A DNA stretch of 64,000 bases. It comes from Mesostigma viride. Taxonomy: Eukaryota > Streptophyta > Mesostigmatophyceae > Mesostigmatales > Mesostigmataceae. Below the pieces are notes generated by a model. The model did not search any database, was not told where the DNA came from, and saw nothing but the letters and a program-made list of their open reading frames with translations. This document shows, in pieces, positions 28,959-38,542 of this stretch. Location: NCBI GenBank assembly GCA_009746045.1, contig RPFO01001865.1:1-64000 (forward strand), written 5' to 3'. The stretch's first letter is position 1. The number at the start of each line of letters is the position of its first letter. The position numbers and the translations under genes are program-made.

Positions 28959-30054
28959 AGGGGGCAGGAGGAGGGGGGGGGGCGAGGAGAACGGGAGATG
29001 CGGGGGGAAAAGCATGGGGCATGAGGGGAAGAGGGACACCGGACGTGAGGGGCAGCGCCAGTTGTGATGCCGGGGTGTCCAGGAGAAGGGGCACAGGAGA
29101 AGGGAGCTCAGATTTTCACGAGGGAAAGAAGAAGCACTGGGACGGGGGACGGGGGACGGGGGACGGGGGACGGGGGGGGGGGGCAGAATGACCACCCCGT
29201 GTGCAGGGGGAGGAGAAGCCACACCAGACGCGACCAGAGGAAGTTTCGCAGCGCAAGATGTGTGTGTGGGGGGCGGGGGGTTCGAGGGGACCCTGGGGTG
29301 CTGGTGGGCAAAGGGGGTTTTGGACGACTAGCGCGGATGGCAAGGCTCTGGCTGTGCTCCGTCTTGGGCCTGCGCGTTGCCGATTGGCATGGTAGTGCTT
29401 ATTTTTGGAACCTTCCCGGCTGGGTATCCTTGCTTGGGTTTTGGGTAGCATGTAGGTTGTTGTCGTCTGGGGAGTCCCGAGCACATGCACGTGCGAGGTG
29501 GCTTGTAAGACTACGTTTTGGAGCGGATATATATATTGGCCACTGGCTTGGTGCCAGTGTGACAGGGGCAGGGGCGCAGCGCCCCTGTGGGGGGTGGTTT
29601 TGTTGGTGGCTCACTGCTTTGTTTGCGTTTGGCAAGTTTTGTCAGTCCTGCTTAGCCTGGCTGACGTGATGCTATGATTGGTAGGACGCGACGTGACGCA
29701 GATGCCATGTGAAGTCCCTTCTCATGCCATCCAATGTTTTGGGAGGGTCAGCAGAGGAGTCTCCAGGCTTCTGCGATGGGTACCCAGGGTCGGCCGGCTG
29801 GGCTATTAGTTCTAATGTATCCTGGTGCCAATCGTGTGTCTGGCTTCAGGCCACAGGTCTCAAAGATTAGTGACGCCAGGCAAGTGTGTGCACAATTTGT
29901 GCAGTTTACCCTTTGAAGAAAACACGGTTCCTTTGTATCTAGTATTTTGGTAGCTAGTTAACCCGTTGGCATATGTACTTGGGTCGTGGAAAATTTTGCC
30001 ATGGCAATGCCATGATGTCGTATATATTTTAAAAAATATAATTACTTACATCAT
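28959..30054. other. G-rich 3' flank of the kinase gene with GGGGGAC minisatellite
   Basis: Strongly G-rich on the plus strand directly after the kinase stop. A repeat of (GACGGGG)n lies at 29141-29183. No gene is supported. TGTAA, a polyadenylation motif of green algae, occurs near 29502, but assigning it is uncertain. Confidence 0.4.
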
Positions 30055-30439
30055 GAAATTAAATTATATTAAATTATAACATGCCTCCGTGGGGAGGTCA
30101 TGTAGCACATATTCCATGATGGATGGGGTGGAGGAAGCCGCGTGATCGAACTATCCTAACTCTAAGCTATCTAGAAAATCCTAACTACACTACGCATCAA
30201 AACGCCTCCTCCGCTTGGGGGGAGGTGGCTTGCCTACAGGGTCGGGCGTGTGCGCCTTGACAATCTTCTTCCACCGCGTCTTGTCCTGCATGGCAGTCCA
30301 AAGACGGGAGAGAGAGTGGATGTGGTGCTCAAACTGGGCTGGGACCACTAGGTCGTCCAGCAACATCTGGATGTAGGTCGTGACAGGTTTCCCTACCCTT
30401 TTGGGAATGCCCTCGGGGCCAGGCCAGGTCAGAATGTGT
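30055..30439 (-). mobile_element. 5'-truncated LINE fragment (end of RT ORF, 3' UTR, tail)
   Basis: Minus-strand copy of the last ~385 bp of the LINE at 45.4-48.6 kb: the RT C-terminus (reading like KRVGKPVT...QMLLDDLVVPAQFEH...), the stop, the 3' UTR, the type B hairpin (ACATGACCTCC CCAC GGAGGCATGT near 30080-30105) and a TTTAA/TATTAAA tail. It is truncated at the 5' end, as LINE copies usually are. Confidence 0.82.
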
Positions 30440-31222
30440 CTTACTTACATCATGTCGCATGAATTTACATGACTTTAATTGGGATGGTGAGGTAGAACTG
30501 CGCGGGTGCCACCGCCTTCCCCACTCACGGGACAAGGCGGCCCCCCCACCAGTCCTACTCACCTTCCCCTCCCCTGAGGATAAGCAGCGGTTCCTCTCTC
30601 GTCGCAAGCGGTTGCACGACCTCACCTGGACGCTGGATGACGACCTCACCCCCGCTCAGCAACAGCAGCGACGCGACCTGTGGCCGGAATACCTCCGCCA
30701 TAAGCAGGACCCCCAGAAGCCCAAGGTGTACTGGAGGGGCGGGGACCTGATGATCAACCACAAGATGTGGACGCCCCCAGCGGGCTAGAATAGCAATAGC
30801 CCTAGCTTGTAACAATTGGCGTCACTGCCGCTAAGGCAGCCATGCCTAGAATGTTGCCTAGCTGTGCCAACACACCTAGTCACGTGCCGCCAACGCACGG
30901 TACACAACCAGCCATAGCCTTAGCCTAGTCCTAGTACAGCCATGCTACGCCCTGGCTATGCTCAGATTACTTGCCCACGCTCCTTGCTATGATATGCTCA
31001 CATGGGTCTTATTGCACCCACAGTTTGCCGGATCGTTAGCCTGTCCTTTTAGCTAGCCGCGCCCGATTGCAGCTGTGGCATGCCTTTGGCATGAAGGAGA
31101 CTGGGGGTCTCTGCCCTTTCTCCTGCAGTGCACACACAGGGATTAAAAGCACTTCGGTGCTCCGTGACTCCCCAACGGGAGCACGAGTTTAATTAATTAA
31201 TTAATTAATTAATTAATTAATT
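30440..31222 (+). mobile_element. ORF1-only LINE derivative with type A hairpin tail
   Basis: Begins inside an ORF1-like protein and runs through a 3' UTR to a type A hairpin (31160-31187: CTC, bulged C, GTG, bulged A, CTCCC, loop CAAC, GGGAG, CAC, GAG) and an AATT tail to 31222. There is no endonuclease or RT. It lies head to head with the LINE fragment at 30055-30439. Confidence 0.65.
30459..30788 (+). CDS. LINE ORF1-like protein, C-terminal part
   Basis: A 109-residue frame related to the protein at 57857-58399: FPSPEDKQRFLSRRKRL, then DDDLTPAQQQQRRDLWPEYL, then VYWRGGDLMINHK. This matches the pattern of the C-terminal RNA-binding domain of L1-type ORF1 proteins (an F-x-D-x-E-D-K helix, then D-L-T-P-x-x-Q-x-x-R, then a strand with R-G-D-x-L). 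Such proteins coat LINE RNA in the ribonucleoprotein. The N-terminal part is absent, so the ATG used here is internal. Probably non-functional. Confidence 0.6.
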   Translation: MNLHDFNWDGEVELRGCHRLPHSRDKAAPPPVLLTFPSPEDKQRFLSRRKRLHDLTWTLDDDLTPAQQQQRRDLWPEYLRHKQDPQKPKVYWRGGDLMINHKMWTPPAG

Positions 31223-31499
31223 GTTCCCATTAAAATCAAGTCATAAAAATGTTATTCCAATTTCTTCATGATTTCCAAACGAGCTAGCAAGCAATTATAA
31301 GTAAGTACTTGCGTGTCATGCGCAAAGGCATGCCACGGAGTACTATGCTAATCTCATTAGAAAAATAATTACACAAAAGTTTAAACAAATATCGTCTGCA
31401 TCATCCCCCAACCGTTAAGCACTAGATGGCAATTATCAATCGCACAGCAGAATCAATTAGGTTTTTTGACCGCACTAGTTTTCTGACTGCACTAGTGAC

Positions 31500-31560
31500 T
31501 GCATTAATTAATTAATTCATTAAACTCGTGCTCCCGTTGGGGAGTCACGGAGCATTCACG
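31500..31560 (-). repeat. Hairpin-tailed retroposon 3' end (type A)
   Basis: Minus-strand TTAA tail (31500-31515) and type A hairpin (31525-31555). The (CATC)n stretch that normally precedes this hairpin has expanded into the array that follows. Confidence 0.7.
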
Positions 31561-31567
31561 TACCCAG

Positions 31568-31887
31568 ATGGATGGATGGATGGATGGATGGATGGATGGA
31601 GGGACGGACGGACGGACGGACGGACGGACGGACGGACGGACGGACGGAAGGACGGACGGACGGACGGACGGACGGACGGATGGACGGACGGACGGACGGG
31701 CGGACGGACGGACGGACGGACGGACGGACGGACAGACGGACGGACGGACGGACGGACGGACGGACGGACGGACGGACGGACGGACGGACGGACGGACGGA
31801 CGGACGGACGGACGGACGGATGGATGGATGGATGGATGGATGGATGGATATGGATGGATGGATGGATGGATATGGATGGATGGATGT
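31568..31887. repeat. (GGAC)n/(GGAT)n tetranucleotide satellite, ~320 bp
   Basis: Near-perfect tetranucleotide repeats: GGAT units at both ends and a long central block of GGAC units, with rare GGAA and GGGC variants. All frames stay open and give Asp-Gly-Arg-Thr or Pro-Ser-Val-Arg repeats, which are not genes. It is an expansion of the short CCAT/GGAT repeats found next to type A hairpins at 23256, 44037 and 48940. Confidence 0.9.
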
Positions 31888-31925
31888 TAATTACATAGCT
31901 CCGTGGGGAGCATAATAATAATGTT
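31884..31925 (-). repeat. Hairpin-tailed retroposon 3' end (type B-like)
   Basis: On the minus strand: ATGCTCC, CCAC, GGAGC, TATGT, then an AATTAAC tail that abuts the satellite. The body follows at 31926-32060 (plus-strand coordinates). Confidence 0.5.
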
Positions 31926-32245
31926 GCATAATAATGTAACACATAGCCCTAAGATCGAGAGGTGCATCTATGGGTTTTTAATACAGTCTGGGCTACAACC
32001 TCCAGGTGTGGGATCATGTAAGTTCTGTCATCGCACTGGGTGCACAGTGTGCATGCGCCTGTGCACACCACCATGATGGATCATGCATCCCGATCATGCT
32101 CGCACGGGGCGGCTTGGCCAGGAAGATGGCTTAGAAGGCCTGCATGACATATGGGGTGGAAGATATACATGGCTAGCTTCATTAATGAATATATATGGCT
32201 AGGCTATAGCTGGTGCATGGCATCTCAGCAGATAGTAGCTCTCTG

Positions 32246-32390
32246 CATTGAATTGAATTGAATTGAATTGAATTGGAACATACCTCCCTTGGGAGTATAT
32301 GTAGCACATATCCCTGAGAAGGGGCATATGGCTTTTAATACATGCTGGGCTACTTCCGGCAAGGGTAGGATGTAAACTACACACACAGAT
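32246..32390 (-). repeat. Hairpin-tailed retroposon 3' end (type C)
   Basis: Minus strand: a body resembling 58836-58920 (CATATGCCCCTTCTC and AGTAGCCC blocks), a type C hairpin (ACATA, bulged T, ACTCC, loop CAAG, GGAGG, TATGT, near 32280-32308) and an (AATTC)n tail at 32246-32275. Confidence 0.65.
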
Positions 32391-32807
32391 CTCGAATGAT
32401 TTATCTAGTACCAAATCCGTTCATACGTGACAACTCTCAAGTGGCATAAGCAGGAACCATGGACAAGCAACCACTGAGAGGTCTCGGACGTCTCGGAAGC
32501 AACCACTGAGTAGTCTGTCAACTGAGAACCCTGCTGTGGCCATGTGTGACACCTCTACTGGGTCCAGCCCTTCACTGGTGTATGCCTTCAAGCACTGCAC
32601 AGGGAGGCCCAGTGCCCCTCGTTCATTCCTCAACACACGGCCAACGGCCAAAGAGGCATGCCAATCTCCTTCCACTTTGTCTTGTGAGACTACCTACCAA
32701 AGCATGCCCTATCATAGTATAGTATACCCTACCATGGTATATGAATAGTTTGTTGCATCACTTGGTAGCGGTTGCCCAGTTTATAAGTGCATGCCGCTCT
32801 CATCAGC

Positions 32808-35800
32808 TCACTCGCTGCCCTTGCTCTCATTGTACAATAGGCCGAACACGGACGTATAACCGTGCAGCACGGTCGACCCAACCGAGCTGGCCATGCCGCA
32901 GATCCCTGGTGACCCAATCTCCCCATTGCAGAAGAACCCCGTGAGGCCAAGCTCGCTCGAGACCATCCGGGCAAAGACGCGCGAGTCGTGGTCGGGCACG
33001 CCGTATAGCCCCGCGCCCCGGCCAAGGCAGCTGAATATGAGCGCACCGAACGGCTGCGCGGCCACGCCGCTGAAGCTCTTCTCGATCGCGTACCTGGCAG
33101 GTACAGGGGGGGAGGAGTGTGGAGGGTTCGAGTTCAAGGTTTAGGGGGGTTAGGATTTAGAGTATTAGGGTTTAGGCCTTGCAGCTTAAACAGAAGGTTG
33201 CAATGTTTAGCGCTTTTAGGATTTAGTGTATTGGGGTTTAGGACTTACAGCTAGAGATAAACCCTGCATCGTGGCCAGAGATGATGGGAGGATGTAGCTG
33301 GCGTGGCCACTCCAGTGCCCACTCTTTGCAGGAAAGGGAAATTCTCAGCAATGCTGACAAAGCAGTCGTCTGATGGTCATGCACAAGGGAGACGTTATGT
33401 TGCCCCTCCCTTCTCTCGCCCCCCCAAGTTTTTCAATTTATAATAATAAAGATCCCACCGTAGTACCGGACCACACATAACATGCTTCGAAACAAGCAGA
33501 CCACCATCCTCTCACTGCTGGCACATACCAACGAGACAACCAGCGCAGGTCAGAGATCTGCTAAGTACGCTTAATGTCCTTCTGAATAGGGAAACAAAAG
33601 AGCAGTGCATAACACTAGTGCTTACAGTATCAGTTACAGGAGGCTTTTCCGTAACACTGAAACATGCGCTCCACGGCCTTTTAAATAAGGAGACACAAGA
33701 CCATAGTCCAAGTACCAATCGCGAGAGACAATTCTGTACTGTAGGAACATGCATCCCTTGTCTTCCCAAACAGAACATATTGATAGGGGCGCGTAAAACA
33801 AATCGATACTACTATCAACTATGTTAAGAAACAGGCGTCCGCTCACCGCTGGAACATGCGCTCGATGTCTTCCCTCGACGCCTTGGCATCCCGCACATGA
33901 AACTGGATACGCTGACCTTGCCGCAGCTCGCCCCCCACGAGCAAGCCCCCCTCCTGCGTGACCCCCACGATGTTTCGCACGAGCCAGTCTCCCGGGCCAG
34001 GGAGGGGCGGGAGCGGGGGTGGCGACGGCACCCCCGCCCCCTTATCCCCTTTACTGTTCTCGCCCTTGCTCTCGCGACCCTCCCCTGCGGCTGCCGATGG
34101 CTTGCTGTCCCCTTGACTAGTTGCATCTCCCCCCGTCAGGTCCCCACTCGTAGCCCCACTGGCACGGGCGCCCTCTTCCCCGGGCGCACCCCAACCCCCG
34201 CGACCGAAACCGCTGGCGCCAGGGACCACCCCCGGCACGATCCCCACCCCCGCGCCCTGCCCCCCCTGCGCCATGTTCTCCAGCCCCACGAACAGCGCCA
34301 TCTGCATCAGCTGCTTGTCCTCGTCGCTCAGCCCCGCGTAGCTGTCCTGGAGCGCCACGAGCGGGTTCTTGCCGTCGAGTGACGTAATCATACCGCTGTC
34401 CGCGGACGTCACCGTCATGGGCGGGCCCACCCCGCGGCAACCCTGGGCGACGACTGAGTGCAGCCGGCAGGTCCCTGACAAGGCAACGCCCGCAAGGCCC
34501 AGGGTTGCGGTGGGCAGTGAGGACTTGGCGCCAGCAGCAGCAGCAGCGCCAGCAGCACTCTTCCCTGTGATGTCATCCTGGCCGCTGCCGTCCTCCGATT
34601 GTCGCAGCACGAGCAGACTGCCAGAGTCGACCGAGAGGGGGACCGAGAGGCCACCCACCTGGGGTAGGGGGGGTGAAGCGTGGTGGGGTGGGTTTGGGGT
34701 GGGGAGAGTGAGAGCCAGGCAGGGCGTAGGCGTGGGGTGGGTACGAAGACGACCAGAAGAGAGGCAGGAAGCAAGAACAGAAAAGAGAGCGATAGAACAG
34801 GAGGACCGGTTCACAGGTGAGTTATGGTGCGTGCTCTGATCATCTCTGTGCCGTGCATGCATGCATGCATGCATGCATGTAAACAGCCCTAACTACTTCG
34901 TGGGGACGGGCCTCAGGTGTAGCCATCGCTCGCGCCGGTACGCTGCATCTTCCCTGTGATGTTCATGGCCCGGCAAGCGACAGCCAACACCAGAGAGCCA
35001 ATTTGACACCCTTGTACCTGGATGCTCGCCAACGCCCTTGTACCTTTACAGACTGAGAATTCAAGATGGATTAACTACATTAAGTTGTACGTGGATGGCC
35101 CAGTATCATTGAAATAACGCAGGGGATAACCCAGGGAGGAGGGCACAGGATGCCGCCACCACCGTCCAGCCACCATCGTCCAGCCACCACCGTCGAGCCA
35201 CCACCGTCCAGCCATCACCGTCCAGCCACCACCATCCAGCCACCACCGTATGCATGGCCACGGGCACAGACGCTACACCTTTGAGGGCACTAGCCACAGT
35301 ACCTTGATGACACTGGCAACGTGGCGCGGAGCGAGAAGCAAACCCTATTTTAATTATCTCCATGATCTATAGTCTTTATGGCACTAGCCTATAGTCTTTA
35401 TGGCACTAGCGACGGGCACCTTGATGACTCCTGGGTACGCGAAATCCAGCCCCTCCACCGCCCTTGACGCGTCGCGCAGCGGGTCACCCAGCACCACAAA
35501 GCCGCCCGCCGCGTCCTCTGGCAACACGCCCAGCACCGTGTGCCACGCGTCCTGGGGGGCGTCCAGCAGGCGATCCAGGTCACCTGCGCGCAGCTGGAAA
35601 GGGGTCATGCGCCCCCCTGGGCCCAGCCGGGCGGCGGCCAGGGAAATGCCCGCTCGCTGCTCGACCTCCTTGGATGCCTGGTGAACAGGAGTGTTAACAT
35701 GCAATGGGTGGATACAACATAAGCTGTTTCCGTGGTGGGATGCCAGGCCGCGCCTCGACATCTTTCCATGCCTGTTAGCCGTGGTGGTGATTCAGGGGCT

Positions 35801-38357
35801 GTGACACGCATGGAGTGGGTACATAGGAGTCGAGTTGGTTGCATGGTGGGATGCCAGGCCGCTGCTCGGCCTCTCTCAATGCCAGGTGACGGAAATAGTA
35901 ATCATGGGAAAGTGGCAACGCGATGACACGGAATAGTTGAATAGGATGCGGGTTGGCTACGTGGTGGCATGCCGGGACCTGACAGCCTGATCGACGTCCT
36001 CATGTGCCTGTTAGCGGTGGTGGAGATCAGGGCGCATGGCATGCGATGCAACGGCGTCGCAAGGCAACCCCTGTTTAAAGGGGGCTGGATTGCGATAATG
36101 CTGTGGATACATAGGAACTAAGGGGGCTGGATTGTGATAATGTTGTGGATACATAGGAACTAAGGGGGTTGGATTGTGACAATGCTGTGGATACATAGGA
36201 ACTAAGGGGGTTGGATTGTGACAATGCTGTGGATACATAGGAACTAAGGGGGGTGAATTGTGATAGTGCTGTGGATACATAGGAACTAAGGGGGTTGGAT
36301 TGTGATGATGCTGTGGATACATAGGAACTAAGGGGGTTGGATTGTGATGATGCTGTGGATACATAGGAACTAAGGGGGGTGGATTGTGACAATGTTGTGG
36401 ATACATAGGAACTAAGGGGGTTGGATTGTGACAATTCTGTGGATACATAGGAACTAAGGGGGCTGGATTGTGATAATGTTGTGGATACATAGGAACTAAG
36501 GGGGGTGGATTGTGATAATGTTGTGGATACATAGGAACTAAGGGGGTTGGATTGTGACAGTGCTGTGGATACATAGGAACTAAGGGGGGTGGATTGTGAC
36601 AGTGCTGTGGATACATAGGAACTGAGGCGGTTGTTTTAGGTGGTATGCCTGGCACTCGGGAGGATGAGGGGCTGTGACGTGCGTAAGTAGGTAAATGGTC
36701 AATGACATGGTGTCGCCTGTCCGGGATGGTCAACGTAGCCGACTTACGGGATTGGCAACCACGGGAACAGCCACCAAGCCCTATCTAGTCTTACCTAGTA
36801 CTACCTTGTGCCAGTTATGCGTCCTGCCTTGGGCGAAGAATTGTCAAGATGACAACATGGGTCCCTATATTACAAACAAATACCGTAGTGGCCCCAATAT
36901 CTGTACGCGTAATTATCGTACGAATACTTTTAGGAATTTTTGTTACGTGTACGAGAACTTTTGGGAATTATTTTTACTGTACGTACGTATAATGTCAGGG
37001 TATATTCAAGGGTGCGCGAGTAGTAGGTAGTTCAGTTCAGTTTGACTGAACTGCATGTAGGTACTAGGTAGTAGCCATTTAGCTAACTGAATGCCAGCGG
37101 GCGGGTATATTGTGATGGTGTATGGGATAAATAAAAAATGCACAGTTTACCTCTGAGTCATGTCTCACAAAGGTACCTATGGAATGCACCTAGAATATCG
37201 TCTACCTTTGATGGTTATCATCATGGTTAGGAGCACACCACGAAACGAGGCACCTACCCACATATCAACGCAGATCAAACGAAGTTTGCGCGCGAAAACT
37301 CCCTCCGGGCGCCGCGCCACGGGTAGCTAGGCTTTAAGGTCTGCGCCGCGCTGCGCTGGTGGTACCTAATTTTGAGGTGTACGAGGCCCGGAAGAGGGTT
37401 TTTTTGGGCCTGTACGAGGTCGATTCGTACATAATTACGCGTACAGATATTGGGACCACTACGGTAGTCCTTTAATATATACCCAGTGTGATGGTCACCA
37501 GCTGCAACTATAGGGGAGAAAACTGTCAAGATCACAAGTTGTGTCCATGTATTCTTCCCCTATTCTTTTCTGTTCCTAATGCGACTATATTAATACTGTC
37601 ACCATATTTTCTCCGTGCGGCGGTCACCAGCTGCAACAGTAGGAGGGGGGAAGCACAATTTGGGAAACAAAATGGGTTCATCACAACTAGAAATGCTATT
37701 GCACGATTACCTTACATTTGACTTTCTAGGCTCCCCAAGCTACTCAGGAACACTTCATCAAAGTCAAATTTGCCAACGACGGGATGGCCTCCCCAATGCC
37801 AGGTATGCATGGATCGGCCCTCACCTCCTCCCAAACTAAGCACCCCTCACCGGCTCCCAACTTAAACCAGCAAACTTCTCACTTCCGCGCAAACCTGCCC
37901 CCACCTGTTTCCAAGCCAACCTGCCCCCACCTGTTTCCAAGCCAACCTGGCCCCACCTGTTTCCAAGCAAACCTGCCCTCACCTTCTTCCAAGCCGGTTT
38001 TGGCTCCGATGACGCCCCTTCGCTCATCCCCGTCGCCTCCCCCGAGCCGGCCGCTGGCCCCTGCTCCGCCCCGCCGCCCGCCGCCGCACCAGGCGCCACG
38101 GGCGACGACACGCTGCCTGGAAGGGACCCGATGCACCCCCCTGAGAGGCATGCGACCAGCGCGCGCGCGCCCAACCTCTCGAACACGGCACGCGCGACCT
38201 TTTCAAAGTCTTCGGCAAAGCTGACGTTGACAAAGAGGAAGGCAAAGTCCCATGCGGGGGTCGGGGGGCTGTCGGTGCCCTGTGTGACCCCTTTACCTGC
38301 CGCGTGGGCTGACTGGGCTGACTGGGCTGACGACGCTTCCGCGATCTTTTGGATGAG
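32808..38357 (-). CDS. FIST-domain protein, four visible exons
   Basis: Exons, minus strand: 38357-37983, 35677-35420, 34658-33847 and 33093-32808 (stop). Lengths and phases join to 576 residues with GT-AG introns (donors GTGAGG, GTGCCC, GTGAGC). Exon 1 has the FIST_N start (FAFLFVNVSFAEDFEKV, GCIGSLPG). Exon 2 carries FVVLGDPLRD and FAYPGVIK, joining V-G-G-L-S of exon 3. Exon 3 continues with GVALSGTCRLHSVVAQGCRG and the FIST_C part (DWLVRNIVGVTQEGGLLVGG), with a Gly/Ser/Lys-rich insertion (~residues 330-420). Exon 4 ends with GALIFSCLGRGAGLYG, FFCNGEIGSPG and LHGYTSVFGLL. FIST domains are predicted small-ligand sensors that in bacteria accompany signalling domains. The first exon and true start lie upstream of 38357 and were not identified. 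Confidence 0.82.
33534..33570 (-). repeat. Short fragment of repeat R in a FIST intron
   Basis: GAGACAACCAGCGCAGGTCAG matches the 3' end of repeat R (minus orientation), with decay beyond it. Confidence 0.5.
34853..34880. repeat. (GCAT)n microsatellite in a FIST intron
   Basis: About six units of GCAT, within the intron between 34658 and 35420. Confidence 0.85.
35164..35248. repeat. 14-bp minisatellite in a FIST intron
   Basis: About six copies of a 14-bp unit, GTCCAGCCACCACC, with single-base variants. Confidence 0.75.
36073..36636. repeat. 42-bp minisatellite, about 13 units, in a FIST intron
   Basis: A unit of 42 bp (contains TGTGGATACATAGGAACTAA then GGGGG and TTGGATTGTGA) repeated about 13 times with point variants. 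Because 42 is divisible by three, two minus-strand frames remain open and encode 14-residue repeats. The array sits in the intron between exons 35677-35420 and 38357-37983, so coding is not supported. Confidence 0.88.
36883..37464. mobile_element. MITE with CCGTAGTGG inverted repeats, copy 2
   Basis: A 582-bp element with imperfect inverted repeats of ~40 bp (left CCGTAGTGGCCCCAATATCT, right its complement with a few changes), flanked by TA (36881-36882, 37465-37466). It lies in the large FIST intron. It is non-coding. Confidence 0.72.
37893..37996. repeat. 26-bp tandem repeat over the 5' splice site of FIST exon 1
   Basis: Four units of 26 bp at 37893, 37919, 37945 and 37971. On the minus strand each unit holds a potential donor: the used one is AAG|GTGAGG at 37983, and the other three read ACAG|GTGGGG. 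The array creates a ladder of competing 5' splice sites 26 bp apart. Confidence 0.75.
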
Positions 38358-38459
38358 CTGCATTCGTTGTCAACGAAATGCGGTCATGGTTGCGGAAATG
38401 CGGTAAAGGTAAGCGAAAACCACCGTCAACTGGTGATTTAATCTGAACTGCTAACGATA

Positions 38460-38542
38460 GTATATAATCCAACATGCTAATTATATAATCCAACATGCTA
38501 ACTATATAATCCAACATGCTAATTATATAATCCAACATGCTG
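38460..38542. repeat. 20-bp tandem repeat
   Basis: Four units of TATATAATCCAACATGCTAA, with slight variation; single similar units recur near 39140-39170. No function is apparent. Confidence 0.8.

Noticed and set aside
26262-29222. Several 70-260-residue antisense frames across the kinase gene
   Set aside because: GC-rich third-position bias leaves antisense frames open; none shows a domain, while the sense strand has a full kinase.
31528-31942. Long open frames of Asp-Gly-Arg-Thr and Pro-Ser-Val-Arg repeats on both strands
   Set aside because: They are translations of a tetranucleotide array in which every frame is open; there is no start context or non-repeat domain.
33140-33245. Telomere-like TTAGGGTTTAGG sequences near the end of the FIST gene
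   Set aside because: Only one or two imperfect units; no array. Not evidence of an interstitial telomere.
36073-36636. Regularly spaced repeats resembling a CRISPR array
   Set aside because: The whole 42-bp unit is conserved, with no unique spacers, and the DNA is eukaryotic.
36011-36733. 240-residue His/Pro/Tyr-rich minus-strand frame
   Set aside because: It is the 42-bp minisatellite read through; the unit length is a multiple of three and the array lies inside a FIST intron.
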